From: Sphingopyxis sp. FD7
Lineage (GTDB): Bacteria; Pseudomonadota; Alphaproteobacteria; Sphingomonadales; Sphingomonadaceae
Assembly: GCF_003609835.1 (NCBI RefSeq)
Contig: NZ_AP017898.1
Location: forward strand, 682,001 to 746,000
Direction of reading: 5' to 3'
Length of the DNA: 64,000 nt
Below are positions 1 through 10,363 of this stretch, piece after piece (positions within the stretch are counted from its first letter, which is position 1; the number at the start of each line of letters is the position of its first letter). Under the pieces are notes generated by a model. It was not told the DNA's origin. It saw only the letters and a list, made by a program, of their open reading frames with translations, and did no database searches. A program made the translations under genes and the position numbers.

Positions 1-1
1 G

Positions 2-1141
2 TTTCTGCGCGCCGGCTCGATTGCGATCCTGACCGTCGCGCTCGTGTGGGTGGTCGGCGGGCAGGCGCTGCTCGGCCGGATCGACCCGGCGCTCACGGTT
101 CCGCTGCTCGCGCCGCCGATGTTGTTGCTCGCCTGGTGGCAGCGGCGCGATCCCGCGATCAGTCGGCGGCGCACCGTCCTGCTTGCACTGGGGCTGACCG
201 TCGCGGTGCAGGCGGCGCTCGCTCTCGCGCTGGCCGGATCGGCGGCGACGCTCCAATTGCTGCTGGTCGCGCTGGCGGGCGGCGCTGCGGCGCTCATCGC
301 CGATGCACTGGTCCGGTGGCGTCCGTCGCTTCGTGCGCTGCCTTGGCTTGCGGCGCTGCTGTTCGCCCTCGCCTGGTGGGGCGCCGGCCATACGCTGCTC
401 GCAGCGCTTTATCGGCCCGCGGCCGCGTCCGCCGATGCGCCCGCGGCGACGATGCTCACCGGCCTGCCGCTGCGTTGGCCGGGTGGCGAAAGTCTGGCGT
501 CGATGATCGCCGCGGGCGCGAATGACGATCCCGCGCTCGCGCGGATCGAGCGGCTGGGGCCGACGCTGCTCGTCGACAGCCTGGCCGACCATGTGCCGCC
601 GCCGGGCGGGGTGCTGCTGATCGCGCACCCGCGCGCGCTGGCGCCGCAGGAACTGGTTGCGATCGACGCCTTTGTGCGCGGCGGCGCGCGCGCGGTCATC
701 CTCGCCGATGCGCTATCGAGCTGGCCGCCGCGCCATCCGCTCGGCGATCCGCGCAACCCCCCGGTGACGAGCCTGCTCACGCCGCTGCTCGATCATTGGG
801 GCATCGCGCTGGGCGGCGCACCGGTTGGGGAAGGCTCGGTCGTTGCGGTCGACGTCCAACATGAGCGGCTCCGCCTGTCGAGCGCCGGGCGCTTTGACCG
901 GCTTCCTTCGGCTTGCCGGCGCTTTGCGGAGGGTCATGTCGCCCATTGCCGGATCGGCAAGGGCGAGGCTTGGCTGGTCGGCGACGCCGACCTCTTGCAT
1001 GCGTCGCTGTGGCTCCCGCTCGTCCCCGGCGCCGACCATCTGCGGCAAGCCGATACGATGGAATGGATTGCGGCGCGACTGTGGCCCGGCGCGGGGCGGG
1101 CGACGCTGCACCCGATCTGGATTCGTTCGCGCGCCGACTGA
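2..1141 (+). CDS. GldG-like ABC transporter auxiliary protein, 3' part
   Basis: The reading frame is open to the left edge, so the gene starts outside the window and 379 codons are visible. The visible part begins with several hydrophobic segments (about residues 1-140), including a pair of long Leu/Ala-rich helices. A soluble domain follows whose stretch VLLIAHPRALAPQELVAID resembles the periplasmic GldG/ABC_transp_aux domain that usually accompanies an ABC-2 type permease. An internal GTG at 44 is not a credible start, because coding continues upstream of it. The role is probably as an accessory part of a membrane ABC exporter of unknown substrate. It ends 277 bases before mraZ and is not part of that operon. 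The family call is moderate and the substrate is unknown. Confidence 0.6.
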   Translation, partial: FLRAGSIAILTVALVWVVGGQALLGRIDPALTVPLLAPPMLLLAWWQRRDPAISRRRTVLLALGLTVAVQAALALALAGSAATLQLLLVALAGGAAALIADALVRWRPSLRALPWLAALLFALAWWGAGHTLLAALYRPAAASADAPAATMLTGLPLRWPGGESLASMIAAGANDDPALARIERLGPTLLVDSLADHVPPPGGVLLIAHPRALAPQELVAIDAFVRGGARAVILADALSSWPPRHPLGDPRNPPVTSLLTPLLDHWGIALGGAPVGEGSVVAVDVQHERLRLSSAGRFDRLPSACRRFAEGHVAHCRIGKGEAWLVGDADLLHASLWLPLVPGADHLRQADTMEWIAARLWPGAGRATLHPIWIRSRAD

Positions 1142-1228
1142 GTCGCGCCTTTCCGCCCCAAATCGCCCCGATCGCACCCGGTCTCGCGGCGCATCTTTGC
1201 GTCGTGGGGCCGATATTTGCCCAGTTCG

Positions 1229-1295
1229 AGGGGCGTTTTGCGGCAGATAGGGGCTAGAATCCCTATTCTGCCCTAAAATACCCCTTTTCACCCCG
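1229..1295 (+). promoter_or_regulatory. Putative MraZ operator: four G-triplet repeats with 10-bp period
   Basis: On the plus strand CCC triplets start at 1261, 1271, 1281 and 1291, exactly 10 bp apart. Read on the minus strand they are GGGGT, GGGGT, AGGGC and AGGGA with 5-base spacers. MraZ of E. coli binds direct TGGGN repeats with 5-base spacers in front of its own operon. The spacing here fits that rule, but the repeats lie on the strand opposite to the gene. Two further AGGGG blocks start at 1229 and 1249 on the plus strand. I infer that this is the autoregulatory site of the dcw operon. Confidence 0.6.
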
Positions 1296-1320
1296 ATCTA
1301 TAGTTGATACTCAGATTGTC

Positions 1321-1373
1321 GGAGAGGGGCATTCTCCACTCGTGCCGACTCAGCCGGAATCCTGCGATTCCGG
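1321..1373 (+). promoter_or_regulatory. Hairpins in the mraZ leader
   Basis: GGAGA at 1321-1325 pairs with TCTCC at 1333-1337. CCGGAATC at 1354-1361 pairs perfectly with GATTCCGG at 1366-1373 around a 4-base loop. Both lie between the putative MraZ operator and the mraZ start codon, and no T-tract follows. They may structure the 5' untranslated RNA. I could not match this to a known riboswitch class. Confidence 0.4.
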
Positions 1374-1418
1374 GGACGGGAAAGTTATGCCCGGTGACGC
1401 AAGGCAGGGGGCAGAGCG

Positions 1419-1919
1419 ATGGCGATTGTGACGCCCGGCCAATATGCGGGCACCAATTTCGCCGCGATCGATGGCAAGGGACGCATCGCCGTGCCCTCGC
1501 AGTTCCGCAACAATGTGCCCCTCACTGCGGACGGCCAGCGCGTGCTCTGGGTCGGCTTCCATGAAAAGCTGCCGTGCCTCGTTGCCTATGGCCAGGATCA
1601 GTATGACCGGCTGAACGGCGAGATCGAGCGCGACCGCGAAACCGCGCGGCTGCGAAACCTCGATTTCGACGAGGACAGCGAGTTCAAGAAGCGCTTCAGC
1701 TATACCGAGCCTTATACGCTCGACGACAGCGGTCGTTTTCTGCCCAGCTTCATCCACCGCGACCGCGTCGGCGATGCCGGCGCGACGGCTTTTGTGGGGT
1801 CGGGCCGCCGCCTCGAAATCTGGTGGCTGCCGACGCTCGCCGAATGTGCCGAGGCCGATCCGGTGCTCCAGCGGCTTGCCGCTTCCTGGGAGCAGGCGAA
1901 AGGGAAGGGGCGCAAGTGA
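1419..1919 (+). CDS. mraZ: Transcriptional regulator and division protein MraZ
   Basis: First gene of the dcw cluster, 166 aa. MraZ is a ring-forming DNA-binding protein with two SpoVT/AbrB-like half-domains; in E. coli it represses its own operon. The N-terminal half contains the family hallmark of a conserved small domain ([15 protein letters not shown]), and the C-terminal half repeats it ([16 protein letters not shown]), with the paired D-x-x-GR motifs of the two AbrB folds. The start ATG follows a purine-rich GGCAGGGGGCAGAG stretch. The stop codon overlaps the GTG start of rsmH. The repeats upstream at 1261-1294 are its probable target. Identification is secure from sequence and position. 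Confidence 0.95.
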   Translation: MAIVTPGQYAGTNFAAIDGKGRIAVPSQFRNNVPLTADGQRVLWVGFHEKLPCLVAYGQDQYDRLNGEIERDRETARLRNLDFDEDSEFKKRFSYTEPYTLDDSGRFLPSFIHRDRVGDAGATAFVGSGRRLEIWWLPTLAECAEADPVLQRLAASWEQAKGKGRK

Positions 1920-2905
1920 CCGACCTTCCCGCCGAACGTCCCCGCGATCCCCGCCACGATCCTGTCCTGCTTGAAGACGTCATCGCCGCACTCGCCATTG
2001 CCCCGGGCGAGCGCCATGTCGATGCGACCTTCGGCGCGGGCGGCTATACGCGCGCGATGCTCGCCGCGGGCGCCGAGGTCGTCGCCTGCGACCGCGATCC
2101 CGACGCGATCGCGGGCGGACAGGCGCTGGTCGAAGCGGCGGGCGGCAAGCTGACGCTGATCCATGGCCGGTTCGGGGAAATCGACCGGCTGCTCGCCGAA
2201 CGCGGGATCGACGCGGTCGACGGCATCACCTTCGACATCGGCGTGTCGTCGATGCAGCTCGACCAGGGCGAGCGCGGCTTTTCGTTCCAGAAGGACGGCC
2301 CGCTCGACATGCGCATGGCACAAGAGGGTGAAAGCGCCGCCGACTGGCTCAACCGCGCCGACGAGGAGGAGATTGCCAATGTCCTCTATCATTATGGCGA
2401 CGAACGCCAGTCGCGCCGCGTCGCGCGCGCGATCGTCGCCGCGCGTCCGCTGACCCGCACCGCCGAGCTTGCGGGCGCGATCCGCAAGGCGCTGCGCCAT
2501 CCGCCCGGTGCGCCGAAAGATCCGGCGACGAAAAGCTTTCAGGCGATCCGTATCCACATCAACCGCGAACTCGACGAGCTGGTCGCGGGTTTGGCCGCCG
2601 CGGAGCGTGTTCTGCGCCCCGGCGGCCGGCTCGCGGTGGTCAGCTTTCACAGCACCGAGGACCGGATCGTCAAGAATTTCCTGCGCGAGCGGAGCGGCGG
2701 CGACGCCGCGGGGTCGCGCCACCGGCCCGCGCCGACTGCGCCTGCGCGCGCCGCAACCTTTGAACCCCCGGCGCGCAAGGTGCGGCCGGGCAAGGCCGAG
2801 GAGGCGCGCAACCCGCGCGCGCGCTCGGCCACGCTGCGCAGCGCCGTGCGGACCGCGGCGCCCGCGTGGCCGGAGACTTCGATGAAGGAGGCAATGTCAT
2901 GTTGA
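1916..2905 (+). CDS. rsmH: 16S rRNA (cytosine(1402)-N4)-methyltransferase RsmH (MraW)
   Basis: SAM-dependent methyltransferase of 329 aa that modifies C1402 of 16S rRNA in the cytoplasm. The start is placed at GTG 1916, which overlaps the mraZ TGA, because the first conserved residues ([10 protein letters not shown]) follow about 12 residues later. The SAM site [14 protein letters not shown] lies near residue 45. Other family features are [18 protein letters not shown], the HH-type RIHINREL block and [13 protein letters not shown]. The C-terminal 60 residues are rich in Arg, Ala and Pro, and are a usual variable tail. The last codons of this gene carry the strong AAGGAGG ribosome binding site (2885-2891) used by ftsL. 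Identification is secure. Confidence 0.95.
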   Translation: MTDLPAERPRDPRHDPVLLEDVIAALAIAPGERHVDATFGAGGYTRAMLAAGAEVVACDRDPDAIAGGQALVEAAGGKLTLIHGRFGEIDRLLAERGIDAVDGITFDIGVSSMQLDQGERGFSFQKDGPLDMRMAQEGESAADWLNRADEEEIANVLYHYGDERQSRRVARAIVAARPLTRTAELAGAIRKALRHPPGAPKDPATKSFQAIRIHINRELDELVAGLAAAERVLRPGGRLAVVSFHSTEDRIVKNFLRERSGGDAAGSRHRPAPTAPARAATFEPPARKVRPGKAEEARNPRARSATLRSAVRTAAPAWPETSMKEAMSC

Positions 2906-3495
2906 TGGCGGCCCGCAAGCTCCAGGGGATCGGGCTGGTCCTGCTCGTGCTCATCTTTGCGATGATGCTCTATCCGGTGTCGCTGAAGGTCGCGGCGACG
3001 CGAAGCGAACTCGCTCGCGTCGAGCGCGAGATCGACCGGGCGCGCGACAATATCCGCTACCTCGAATCCGAGCTGGCGGTGCGCGCGTCGATGCGCCAGC
3101 TCGAACAATGGAACGCCGAAGCCTTCGGCTATTCGGCGCCCGATGCCGGTCAATATCTGTCGAGCGAACGCCAGCTCGCCTCGCTCGATCGCCTGCCGCG
3201 CGCGCGCGGCGCCAATGAGGTCGCGCCGGTGCTGATGGCGATGGTCTCGCCCGTCGCGGCGCCCGCCGCGCCCAGGGCCAGCCCGGCGGCGAAGCCCGTC
3301 GTGGCGGCGGCCAAACCCGTCGTGCTGGCGCAGGCCGACAGCGCCGTACGCAGCGATACGCCGCCACGGATGGCGCCAACGCGTCGCCGCGAGCAGTTGA
3401 AGATGATCGAGGATCAGTTGCTCGCCGAATCGACGCTCGCCGACCTGAAGCGCGAAGCGGCGATTGAAGCGGCGGGAGGCAAGCCCGCCCGATGA
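2899..3495 (+). CDS. ftsL: Cell division protein FtsL
   Basis: Small bitopic inner membrane protein of 198 aa that forms a periplasmic complex with FtsB and FtsQ and activates FtsWI septal synthesis. One membrane helix ([17 protein letters not shown], about residues 13-30) is followed by a heptad-rich coiled coil ([21 protein letters not shown]). The C-terminus is an unusually long Ala/Pro-rich tail of roughly 100 residues. Start ATG 2899 is chosen because AAGGAGG at 2885-2891 is ideally placed; an upstream in-frame ATG at 2866 would lie deep in rsmH. The stop overlaps the start of ftsI. Identity rests on topology and operon position, since FtsL sequences diverge strongly. Confidence 0.88.
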   Translation: MLMAARKLQGIGLVLLVLIFAMMLYPVSLKVAATRSELARVEREIDRARDNIRYLESELAVRASMRQLEQWNAEAFGYSAPDAGQYLSSERQLASLDRLPRARGANEVAPVLMAMVSPVAAPAAPRASPAAKPVVAAAKPVVLAQADSAVRSDTPPRMAPTRRREQLKMIEDQLLAESTLADLKREAAIEAAGGKPAR

Positions 3496-5180
3496 ACACG
3501 CTGGTCGTCCGTCCGACCCGGGTGCGTACCGCTGGTGTGCGGCAGCAGATATTGCTGACCGCGCAGCAGCGTTTGATGATTCTGATGCTGCTGTTCGCAG
3601 CGGCTTTTATGCTTGTGTCGATGCGGCTTCTTTATTTCGCGCTCTTCGACACCTCGTCGGGTCAGCGCGCGACGGGCGCCTTCATTCCCGCTCGCGCCGA
3701 CATCGTCGATCGCAACGGCGTGCCGCTGGCGCGCACGATCGACGGTTATTCGATCCGCGTCGTACCGTCGAAACTGCTCAACGACCGCAATTATCTGGCA
3801 GGCGAGCTGCACCGGATTTTCCCCGACATGTCGCGCGCCGAGCTGCTCGCCAAGCTCACGGGGCCGCGCCCGACCTATATCCGACGCCGCGCGCTGCCCG
3901 ACCAGGTGGCGGCGGTCAATGCGATCGGTGACGTCGGGTTCGATTTCCCGCGCGAGAAGGAGCGGCTTTACCCGCAGCTCACCCTTGCCGCGCATGTGCT
4001 CGGCTTCACCGATGCCGACGGGCATGGCGTCACCGGCGTCGAGGGCGCATTCGACGCGCGGCTGATCGACAAGGCGACGCGCGGCGAGCCGCTGGCGCTG
4101 TCGATCGACGCACGTGTGCAGGGCGTGCTCGAAAGCGAACTCGGCGCGGCGGTCGCCAATCTGGAAGCGATCGGCGGCGCGGGCGTGATCCTCGACGTCC
4201 ACACGGGCGAAGTTGCCGCGATGACGTCGCTGCCGACCTATAACCCCAACAAGCTGACCGGCAGCGACCCGACGACGCGGCGTAATGCCGTCACCTATAA
4301 TCTTTACGAGCTGGGTTCTACCTTCAAGCCGCTCTCCATCGGCGCCGCGATCGACAATGGGACAGTGACCAGCATGGCGCGCCGTTATGATGCGTCGGCG
4401 CCGCTCCCGATCGCGGGGTTCCGCATTCGCGACAGCCATCCGGGGCGCTGGTACAATGTGCCCGAAACGCTCATCGAAAGCTCGAACATCGCGACCGCGC
4501 GCATTGCCGACGATCTCGGCCGCGAGCCGCTCGAGAAGCTGTTCCGCGACCTTCATTTTGACCAGCGTCCGGACATCGAGCTGAAAGAGCGCGCCTTCCC
4601 GCTATGGCCGAAAAACTGGGGCCGGGTGACGACGATGACGACCAGCTATGGCCATGGCATCGCGGTGACGCCGCTGCACCTCGCGAGCGCCTATGCCGCG
4701 CTCGTCAACGGCGGTCTTTATCGCCCGGCGACCCTGCTCAAGCTCGGCGACAAGGCGCCGCCGCAGGGGCGCCGCGTGTTCAAGGCCGCGACCAGCGCGC
4801 GGATGCGCCAGCTCCTTCGCCTGATCGTCTCCGACGGCACGGGCAAACAGGCCGACGCGCCGGGCTTCCGCGTCGGCGGCAAGACCGGATCGGCCGAAAA
4901 GCCGGGCGCCGGGGGCTATCGCCGCCACTCGCTCGTTTCGACCTTCGCGGCTGCCTTCCCGATGGACAATCCGCGCTATGTCGTGATCGTGATGATCGAC
5001 GAGCCGAAGGGCAACGCCTATAGTTCGGGACAGCGCACTGCGGGCTGGACCGCAGCGCCGGTGGTGCGCAGGGTCGTGACGCGCGCGGGACCGATGCTCG
5101 GCGTTTTCCCCGACCAGAGCCGCGACGTCGACGTGTCCGAGCTCACCCCCTTGCTGCGGAGAAACGAGGAGGCGCCCTGA
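3492..5180 (+). CDS. ftsI: Penicillin-binding protein 3, septal transpeptidase FtsI
   Basis: Peptidoglycan D,D-transpeptidase of 562 aa that crosslinks septal murein outside the inner membrane. An N-terminal membrane helix lies at about residues 25-50, followed by a PBP dimerisation domain with DRNGVPLAR. The transpeptidase domain has all three class B motifs: STFK with catalytic Ser276, SSN (ESSNIATA) near residue 333, and KTG at 464-466. Length is usual for alphaproteobacterial FtsI. It overlaps ftsL by four bases (ATGA) and murE by one base. It would work with FtsW, encoded 5 kb downstream. Identification is secure. Confidence 0.96.
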   Translation: MNTLVVRPTRVRTAGVRQQILLTAQQRLMILMLLFAAAFMLVSMRLLYFALFDTSSGQRATGAFIPARADIVDRNGVPLARTIDGYSIRVVPSKLLNDRNYLAGELHRIFPDMSRAELLAKLTGPRPTYIRRRALPDQVAAVNAIGDVGFDFPREKERLYPQLTLAAHVLGFTDADGHGVTGVEGAFDARLIDKATRGEPLALSIDARVQGVLESELGAAVANLEAIGGAGVILDVHTGEVAAMTSLPTYNPNKLTGSDPTTRRNAVTYNLYELGSTFKPLSIGAAIDNGTVTSMARRYDASAPLPIAGFRIRDSHPGRWYNVPETLIESSNIATARIADDLGREPLEKLFRDLHFDQRPDIELKERAFPLWPKNWGRVTTMTTSYGHGIAVTPLHLASAYAALVNGGLYRPATLLKLGDKAPPQGRRVFKAATSARMRQLLRLIVSDGTGKQADAPGFRVGGKTGSAEKPGAGGYRRHSLVSTFAAAFPMDNPRYVVIVMIDEPKGNAYSSGQRTAGWTAAPVVRRVVTRAGPMLGVFPDQSRDVDVSELTPLLRRNEEAP

Positions 5181-6619
5181 TGCGTCTCGCCGCGCTGCTG
5201 GACGATGCCGACCGGACGGGGACCGATCCCGTCGTGACCGGCGTGGCCATCGATCATCGCAAGGTGGCGCCGGGAACGATCTTCGGCGCCTTTGTCGGTG
5301 AACGGTTCAACGGCGAGGATTTCATTCCCGACGCGGTGGCGGCGGGCGCCGTTGCCGTGGTTGCGCGGCCCGAGGCGACGGTCGAGGGCGCGGTCCATGT
5401 CGCCGACGCCAACCCGCGCCGCGCCTTTGCGCATATCGCCGCGCGCTTCTTTCACCGCTTTCCCGCGACCTGCGTTGCGGTGACAGGCACCAACGGCAAG
5501 ACCTCGACGGTCGAAATGACGCGCCAATTGTGGCGCATGGCGGGTTTCAACGCCGCGTCGATCGGCACGCTCGGCATCACGACGTCGATCGACAGCGCTT
5601 CGACCGGCCTTACCACGCCCGACATCGTGACGTTCCTCAGCAACATGTCGGGGCTGGCGGCGGAAGGCGTCACCCATGCCGCGTTCGAGGCGTCGAGCCA
5701 CGGGCTCGACCAATATCGCACCGAAGGACTGCCGGTGAAAGCCGCCGCCTTCACCAACCTCAGCCACGATCATCTCGATTATCACGGGACGATGGAGGCC
5801 TATTTCGCCGCCAAGATGCGGCTGTTCCGCGAAGTCGTGCAACCGGGCGGCGCAGCGGTCGTCTGGGCCGACGATGCCCATTCGGCGGCGGTTGTCGAAG
5901 CGGCGCGCGCGCGCGATGTCCGTGTGCTGACGGTGGGGCAGGCGGGCGAGGCGCTGCGTCTCGTGTCGCGGACGCCGACGCAGCTTGGCCAGCTGCTCGT
6001 CATAGCGGCAGGCGACGACACGCATAAGGTTACGCTGCCGCTGATCGGCGCCTATCAGACGGCGAATGCGCTGGTGGCCGCCGGTCTCGTCATCGCGACC
6101 GGCGGCGACGTGTCGCTGACGCTTGCCAATCTCGCGCGGCTCCAGCCGGTGCGCGGGCGGCTCGAACGGGCGGCCATCGCACGGTCGGGCGCGCCCATCT
6201 ATGTCGATTATGCGCACACCCCCGATGCGATCGAGGCGGCGCTCGACGCGCTGCGCCCGCACGCGACCGGGCGGCTGATTCTCGTCTTCGGCGCCGGCGG
6301 CGACCGCGATCAGGCGAAGCGGCCCGAAATGGGACGGGTCGCCGCCGCCAAGGCCGACCTGCTCATCATCACCGACGACAATCCGCGCGGCGAAGACCCC
6401 GCCGCCATTCGCGACGCGATTGCCGCCGCGGCGCCCGGCGCGCGGGTGATCGGCGACCGCCGCGCCGCCATCGCCGCGGCGATCGCCGAAGCGCGCGCCG
6501 ACGACATCATCTGCATCGCGGGCAAGGGGCATGAACAGGGGCAGATTGTCGGGCGCGGCGACGACATGCGCGTCATTCCCTTCGACGATGTGGCGGTCGC
6601 GCGCGAGGAGGCGGCATGA
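5180..6619 (+). CDS. murE: UDP-MurNAc-L-Ala-D-Glu:meso-DAP ligase MurE
   Basis: Cytoplasmic Mur ligase of 479 aa that adds the third residue of the peptidoglycan stem peptide using ATP. The ATP loop GTNGKTS is at residues 103-109. The motif DDNPR at 399-403 is the established signature for meso-diaminopimelate rather than lysine specificity. The central stretch HDHLDYHGTMEAY contains the carbamoylated-lysine region of the family further downstream in AKMRLF. The ATG overlaps the ftsI TGA by one base (TGATG), suggesting translational coupling. The downstream end overlaps murF by four bases. Identification is secure. Confidence 0.96.
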   Translation: MRLAALLDDADRTGTDPVVTGVAIDHRKVAPGTIFGAFVGERFNGEDFIPDAVAAGAVAVVARPEATVEGAVHVADANPRRAFAHIAARFFHRFPATCVAVTGTNGKTSTVEMTRQLWRMAGFNAASIGTLGITTSIDSASTGLTTPDIVTFLSNMSGLAAEGVTHAAFEASSHGLDQYRTEGLPVKAAAFTNLSHDHLDYHGTMEAYFAAKMRLFREVVQPGGAAVVWADDAHSAAVVEAARARDVRVLTVGQAGEALRLVSRTPTQLGQLLVIAAGDDTHKVTLPLIGAYQTANALVAAGLVIATGGDVSLTLANLARLQPVRGRLERAAIARSGAPIYVDYAHTPDAIEAALDALRPHATGRLILVFGAGGDRDQAKRPEMGRVAAAKADLLIITDDNPRGEDPAAIRDAIAAAAPGARVIGDRRAAIAAAIAEARADDIICIAGKGHEQGQIVGRGDDMRVIPFDDVAVAREEAA

Positions 6620-7992
6620 CCCCGCTCTGGACCGCGCGCGCCATCGCCCAGGCCACGGGCGGCACCGCCAGCGCCGACTTCACCGTGAACGGCGTCGCCT
6701 TCGATTCGCGCGAGGTTACGAAGGGCGACCTCTTCATCGCGATGAAGGGCGAAACCGCCGACGGGCACAGCTTCATCGACAAGGCGATCGCCGCGGGCGC
6801 CGCCGGCATATTGTGCGAAACCGCGGTCAGCCATCCGCATGTCCGCGTCGCCGACAGCGCGGCCGCGCTGAACGCGCTCGGCGCCGCGTCGCGCGCGCGC
6901 AGCCACGGCCGCATCATCGGCGTCACGGGATCGGCGGGCAAGACCGGGACGAAGGAGGCGCTGTTCGCCGCGCTCGACCGCTTCCGCCCCGGCAAGGCGC
7001 ATCGGTCGGTCAAAAGCTATAACAATCATGTCGGCGTGCCCTTGAGCCTCGCGCGGATGCCGTCGACCGCCGATTTCGGCGTCTTTGAAATGGGCATGAA
7101 CCATGCGGGCGAACTCGCCGCGCTGACGCGCATGGTGCGCCCGCACGTCGCCATCGTGACCACCATCGCCCCCGCGCACCTCGAGTTTTTCGGCAGCGAG
7201 GAAGCGATCGCCGACGCGAAGGGGGAGATTTTCGAGGGGCTGGAGCCCGGCGGCACCGCGATCATCCCCTTTGACAGCCCGCATTATGAACGCCTTCGCG
7301 CCAAGGCCGGGCGGCACGCCGCGCATATCGTGAGCTTCGGGCTGAACGAAGGCGCCGACGTGCGCGCGGTCGACTGGCTGCCTGATGGACGGGGCGGCTC
7401 GCTCGTCACCGCGCAGGTGCAGGACGCGCTCCTTTGTTTTTCCATTGCGCAGGCCGGCGCGCATTGGGTCGCCAATTCGCTGGCGGTGCTGGCGGCGGTG
7501 AAGGCGGTCGGCGGCGACCTGCCCGCGGCGGGGCTGGCCTTTGCCGAGATGCCGGGCCTGGCCGGGCGCGGCGCGCGCCATCGGATCGCGGTGCCCGGCG
7601 GCCATATCCTGGTCATCGACGAAAGCTATAACGCCAACCCCGCTTCGATGGCGGCGACGATCGGTCAGCTGGCGAGCGAATCCGGCGACCGCAAGGTGGC
7701 GATTCTGGGCGCGATGAAGGAACTGGGCACGGGCGGCGAGGCCTATCATGCGGGCCTCGCGGCTCCGCTCGTCGCAGCGGGCGTGCAATTCGCCCTGCTT
7801 GTCGGCGAAGAGATGGCGTCGCTCGCCAAAGCGCTTGAGGGGCGCGTCGATTTCGCGCATGTGCCCGCGCATTCGGACGCCACGGCGCGGCTGGGCGGCC
7901 TCATCCGTCCCGGCGATGTCGTGCTCGTCAAGGGATCGAACAGCGTCGGCCTGTCGCATGTCGTGACCGCGCTGACCAACGGGGATTATTGA
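6616..7992 (+). CDS. murF: UDP-MurNAc-tripeptide:D-Ala-D-Ala ligase MurF
   Basis: Last cytoplasmic Mur ligase, 458 aa, adding D-Ala-D-Ala to UDP-MurNAc-tripeptide. The ATP-binding loop reads GSAGKTG at residues 105-111, the usual MurF variant of the Mur ligase P-loop. Further family features are [22 protein letters not shown] and [11 protein letters not shown]. It overlaps murE (ATGA) and mraY. The D-Ala-D-Ala it uses would come from Ddl, encoded in the same cluster. Identification is secure. Confidence 0.96.
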   Translation: MTPLWTARAIAQATGGTASADFTVNGVAFDSREVTKGDLFIAMKGETADGHSFIDKAIAAGAAGILCETAVSHPHVRVADSAAALNALGAASRARSHGRIIGVTGSAGKTGTKEALFAALDRFRPGKAHRSVKSYNNHVGVPLSLARMPSTADFGVFEMGMNHAGELAALTRMVRPHVAIVTTIAPAHLEFFGSEEAIADAKGEIFEGLEPGGTAIIPFDSPHYERLRAKAGRHAAHIVSFGLNEGADVRAVDWLPDGRGGSLVTAQVQDALLCFSIAQAGAHWVANSLAVLAAVKAVGGDLPAAGLAFAEMPGLAGRGARHRIAVPGGHILVIDESYNANPASMAATIGQLASESGDRKVAILGAMKELGTGGEAYHAGLAAPLVAAGVQFALLVGEEMASLAKALEGRVDFAHVPAHSDATARLGGLIRPGDVVLVKGSNSVGLSHVVTALTNGDY

Positions 7993-9062
7993 TGCTATAT
8001 TGGCTGGCGGAATGGCTTGGCTTTCCGGGGGCGCTCAACCTTATCCGCTATCTGAGCTTCCGCTCGGGCGCCGCGGTTGCGACCGCGATGATCCTGGGGC
8101 TGTGGATCGGGCCGCGCTTCATCCTGATGCTGCGGATGCGGCAGGGGAAGGGGCAGCCGATCCGCGACGACGGCCCGCAAAGCCATCTCGCCAAAAAGGG
8201 CACGCCGACGATGGGCGGGCTGATGATCCTCATTTCGCTGATGATCTCGGCGCTGCTGTGGATGGACCTTTCCAACCGTTTCGTCTGGGCGTGCCTGTTC
8301 GTGACCGCGGGCTTTGCAGTCGTCGGTTTCCTCGACGATTATGACAAGGTGACCAAGTCGAGCCATCGCGGCATTCCCGGACGGGTGCGGTTGCTGATCG
8401 AGTTTCTGATCGCCGGCGCCGCGGTGCTGCTGATCGTCTCGCGCACCGGCACCGACCTTTATCTGCCCTTTTTCAACGATGTCGTGGTTCCAATGGGGCC
8501 GCTCTATTATGTCTTTGCGATGGTGCTCATCGTCGGCTTCGGCAATGCGGTGAACCTGACCGACGGGCTCGACGGGCTGGCGACCTTTCCGGTCATCATC
8601 GCCAGCCTGACCTTCCTCGTCATCGTCTATCTGTCGGGTAACGCAAAGTTTGCAGCCTATCTCGGCATTCCGCACGTCCCCGGCGCGGGCGAGCTGGCGG
8701 TATTCGCCGCGGCGATCATCGGCGCCTGCCTGGCCTTCCTGTGGTTCAACGCGCCGCCCGCGGCGGTCTTCATGGGCGATACGGGCAGCCTCGCGCTCGG
8801 CGGCGCGCTCGCGACGATCGCGGTGACGGCGCAGCACGAGCTGGTGCTCGTCCTCGTCGGCGGGCTGTTCGTGGTCGAGGCGCTGTCGGTGATCATCCAG
8901 GTCTTCTGGTACAAGCGCACCGGCAAGCGCGTGTTTCGCATGGCGCCGATCCATCACCATTTCGAGCAGCTGGGCTGGCCCGAATCCACCGTCGTCATTC
9001 GCTTCTGGATCGTCTCGATCGTCCTGGCGCTTGCGGGACTCGCGACCTTGAAGCTGCGGTGA
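7992..9062 (+). CDS. mraY: Phospho-MurNAc-pentapeptide translocase MraY
   Basis: Polytopic inner membrane enzyme of 356 aa that transfers phospho-MurNAc-pentapeptide to undecaprenyl phosphate to make lipid I. About ten hydrophobic helices are visible. Signature stretches are [10 protein letters not shown], the Asp pair in [18 protein letters not shown] and [12 protein letters not shown], with the His-rich loop [12 protein letters not shown] that binds substrate. Start ATG 7992 overlaps the murF TGA (TGATG); a TTG three bases upstream is less likely. The end overlaps murD by four bases. Identification is secure. Confidence 0.96.
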   Translation: MLYWLAEWLGFPGALNLIRYLSFRSGAAVATAMILGLWIGPRFILMLRMRQGKGQPIRDDGPQSHLAKKGTPTMGGLMILISLMISALLWMDLSNRFVWACLFVTAGFAVVGFLDDYDKVTKSSHRGIPGRVRLLIEFLIAGAAVLLIVSRTGTDLYLPFFNDVVVPMGPLYYVFAMVLIVGFGNAVNLTDGLDGLATFPVIIASLTFLVIVYLSGNAKFAAYLGIPHVPGAGELAVFAAAIIGACLAFLWFNAPPAAVFMGDTGSLALGGALATIAVTAQHELVLVLVGGLFVVEALSVIIQVFWYKRTGKRVFRMAPIHHHFEQLGWPESTVVIRFWIVSIVLALAGLATLKLR

Positions 9063-10363
9063 TTACTTCGCGCGCCTTTGCCGGTCGCCGCTATGCGGTG
9101 CTGGGGCTGGCGCGCTCGGGTCTGGCGACCGTCGAGGCGCTCGTCGCCAGCGGCGCGGGCGTCACCGCGTGGGACGACCGCGAAGAAGCGCGCGACGCGG
9201 CGATGGCGCTGGGCGCCGACATCGGCGATCCGCTGGGCATCGACCTGATCGGCTTTGCCGGCGTCGTTGTCTCGCCCGGCGTGCCGCTCAACCGCCATCC
9301 GATCGCCGCGCACGCGCGCGACGCCCATGTCCCCGTCATCGGCGACATCGAGCTGTTCGCCGAAGCGCGGAGCGAACTGCCGCCGCACAAGGTCGTCGGC
9401 GTCACTGGCACCAACGGCAAGTCGACGGTCACCGCGCTGATCGCGCACATGCTCGAAAGCGCGGGGGTGCCCGCGCTGATGGGCGGCAATATCGGCCTGC
9501 CGATCCTGACGCGCGAGCCGCTGCCGGAAGGTGGGGTCTATGTGCTCGAACTGTCGAGCTATCAGATCGACCTGTCGCACAGCCTGGCGTGCGACGTCGC
9601 GGTACTGACCAACATCAGCCCCGACCATCTCGACCGCTATGACGGGTTCGAGGGCTATGCCGCGTCAAAGGCGCGCCTCTTCAGCCTTCAGCACCGCGAT
9701 CAGGTCGCGGTCATTGCGACCGACGACGATCCGTCGAAAATGATCGCCAGCCGGGTGAATCACCGTCTCCACCGCGTCTCGGCCAAGGACATCGACCCCG
9801 CCGATCAGGCGCGCTGGCCCGCGCTGCAAGGCCCGCACAATGCGCAGAACGCCGTCTGCGCGATCGCGGTGTGCCGCGTGGTGGGGCTGGACGACGAAGC
9901 GATCGAACGCGGCCTTGCGACCTTCCGGTCGTTGCCGCACCGCATGGAATTGGTCGGCGAAGCCCGTGGCGCCCGCTGGTATAATGACAGCAAGGCGACC
10001 AACGCGGCTTCCGCTGCACCGGCGCTGGCGGCGTTTCCGCCGGCGCCGGACCAGCGTTTGCACTGGATCGCAGGCGGGCAGGCAAAGGGTGATGGGCTCG
10101 CGGCGTGCCGACCGTGGTTCGGCCATGTCAAACGCGCCTATCTGATCGGCGAGGCGATGGAGCCGTTCGCCGCCGAGATTGGCGATGCGATTGCGGTCGA
10201 ACGATCGGGCGACCTGGCGAGGGCGGTGGAACAGGCGGCGGCGGCGGTGCAGCCCGGCGACGTCGTGCTGCTGTCGCCCGCCTGCGCGTCGTTCGACCAG
10301 TTCAGGGATTATGAGGCGCGCGGCGATGCGTTCCGCGCCGCGGTCGAGGCGCTGGGGGTATGA
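9059..10363 (+). CDS. murD: UDP-MurNAc-L-Ala:D-Glu ligase MurD
   Basis: Cytoplasmic Mur ligase of 434 aa that adds D-glutamate to UDP-MurNAc-L-Ala. The start is placed at GTG 9059, overlapping the mraY stop as GTGA, since the N-terminal Rossmann motif [10 protein letters not shown] follows at residue 12. The ATP loop GTNGKST starts at residue 117. [20 protein letters not shown] and WYNDSKATN are typical of MurD, and the C-terminal [12 protein letters not shown] closes the ligand site. It overlaps ftsW by four bases. Identification is secure. Confidence 0.95.
   Translation: MITSRAFAGRRYAVLGLARSGLATVEALVASGAGVTAWDDREEARDAAMALGADIGDPLGIDLIGFAGVVVSPGVPLNRHPIAAHARDAHVPVIGDIELFAEARSELPPHKVVGVTGTNGKSTVTALIAHMLESAGVPALMGGNIGLPILTREPLPEGGVYVLELSSYQIDLSHSLACDVAVLTNISPDHLDRYDGFEGYAASKARLFSLQHRDQVAVIATDDDPSKMIASRVNHRLHRVSAKDIDPADQARWPALQGPHNAQNAVCAIAVCRVVGLDDEAIERGLATFRSLPHRMELVGEARGARWYNDSKATNAASAAPALAAFPPAPDQRLHWIAGGQAKGDGLAACRPWFGHVKRAYLIGEAMEPFAAEIGDAIAVERSGDLARAVEQAAAAVQPGDVVLLSPACASFDQFRDYEARGDAFRAAVEALGV

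Noticed and set aside
1354..1418. Cyclic-di-GMP-I riboswitch before mraZ
   Set aside because: Only a loose GACGCAAGGC resemblance exists. The first aptamer half and tetraloop are absent.
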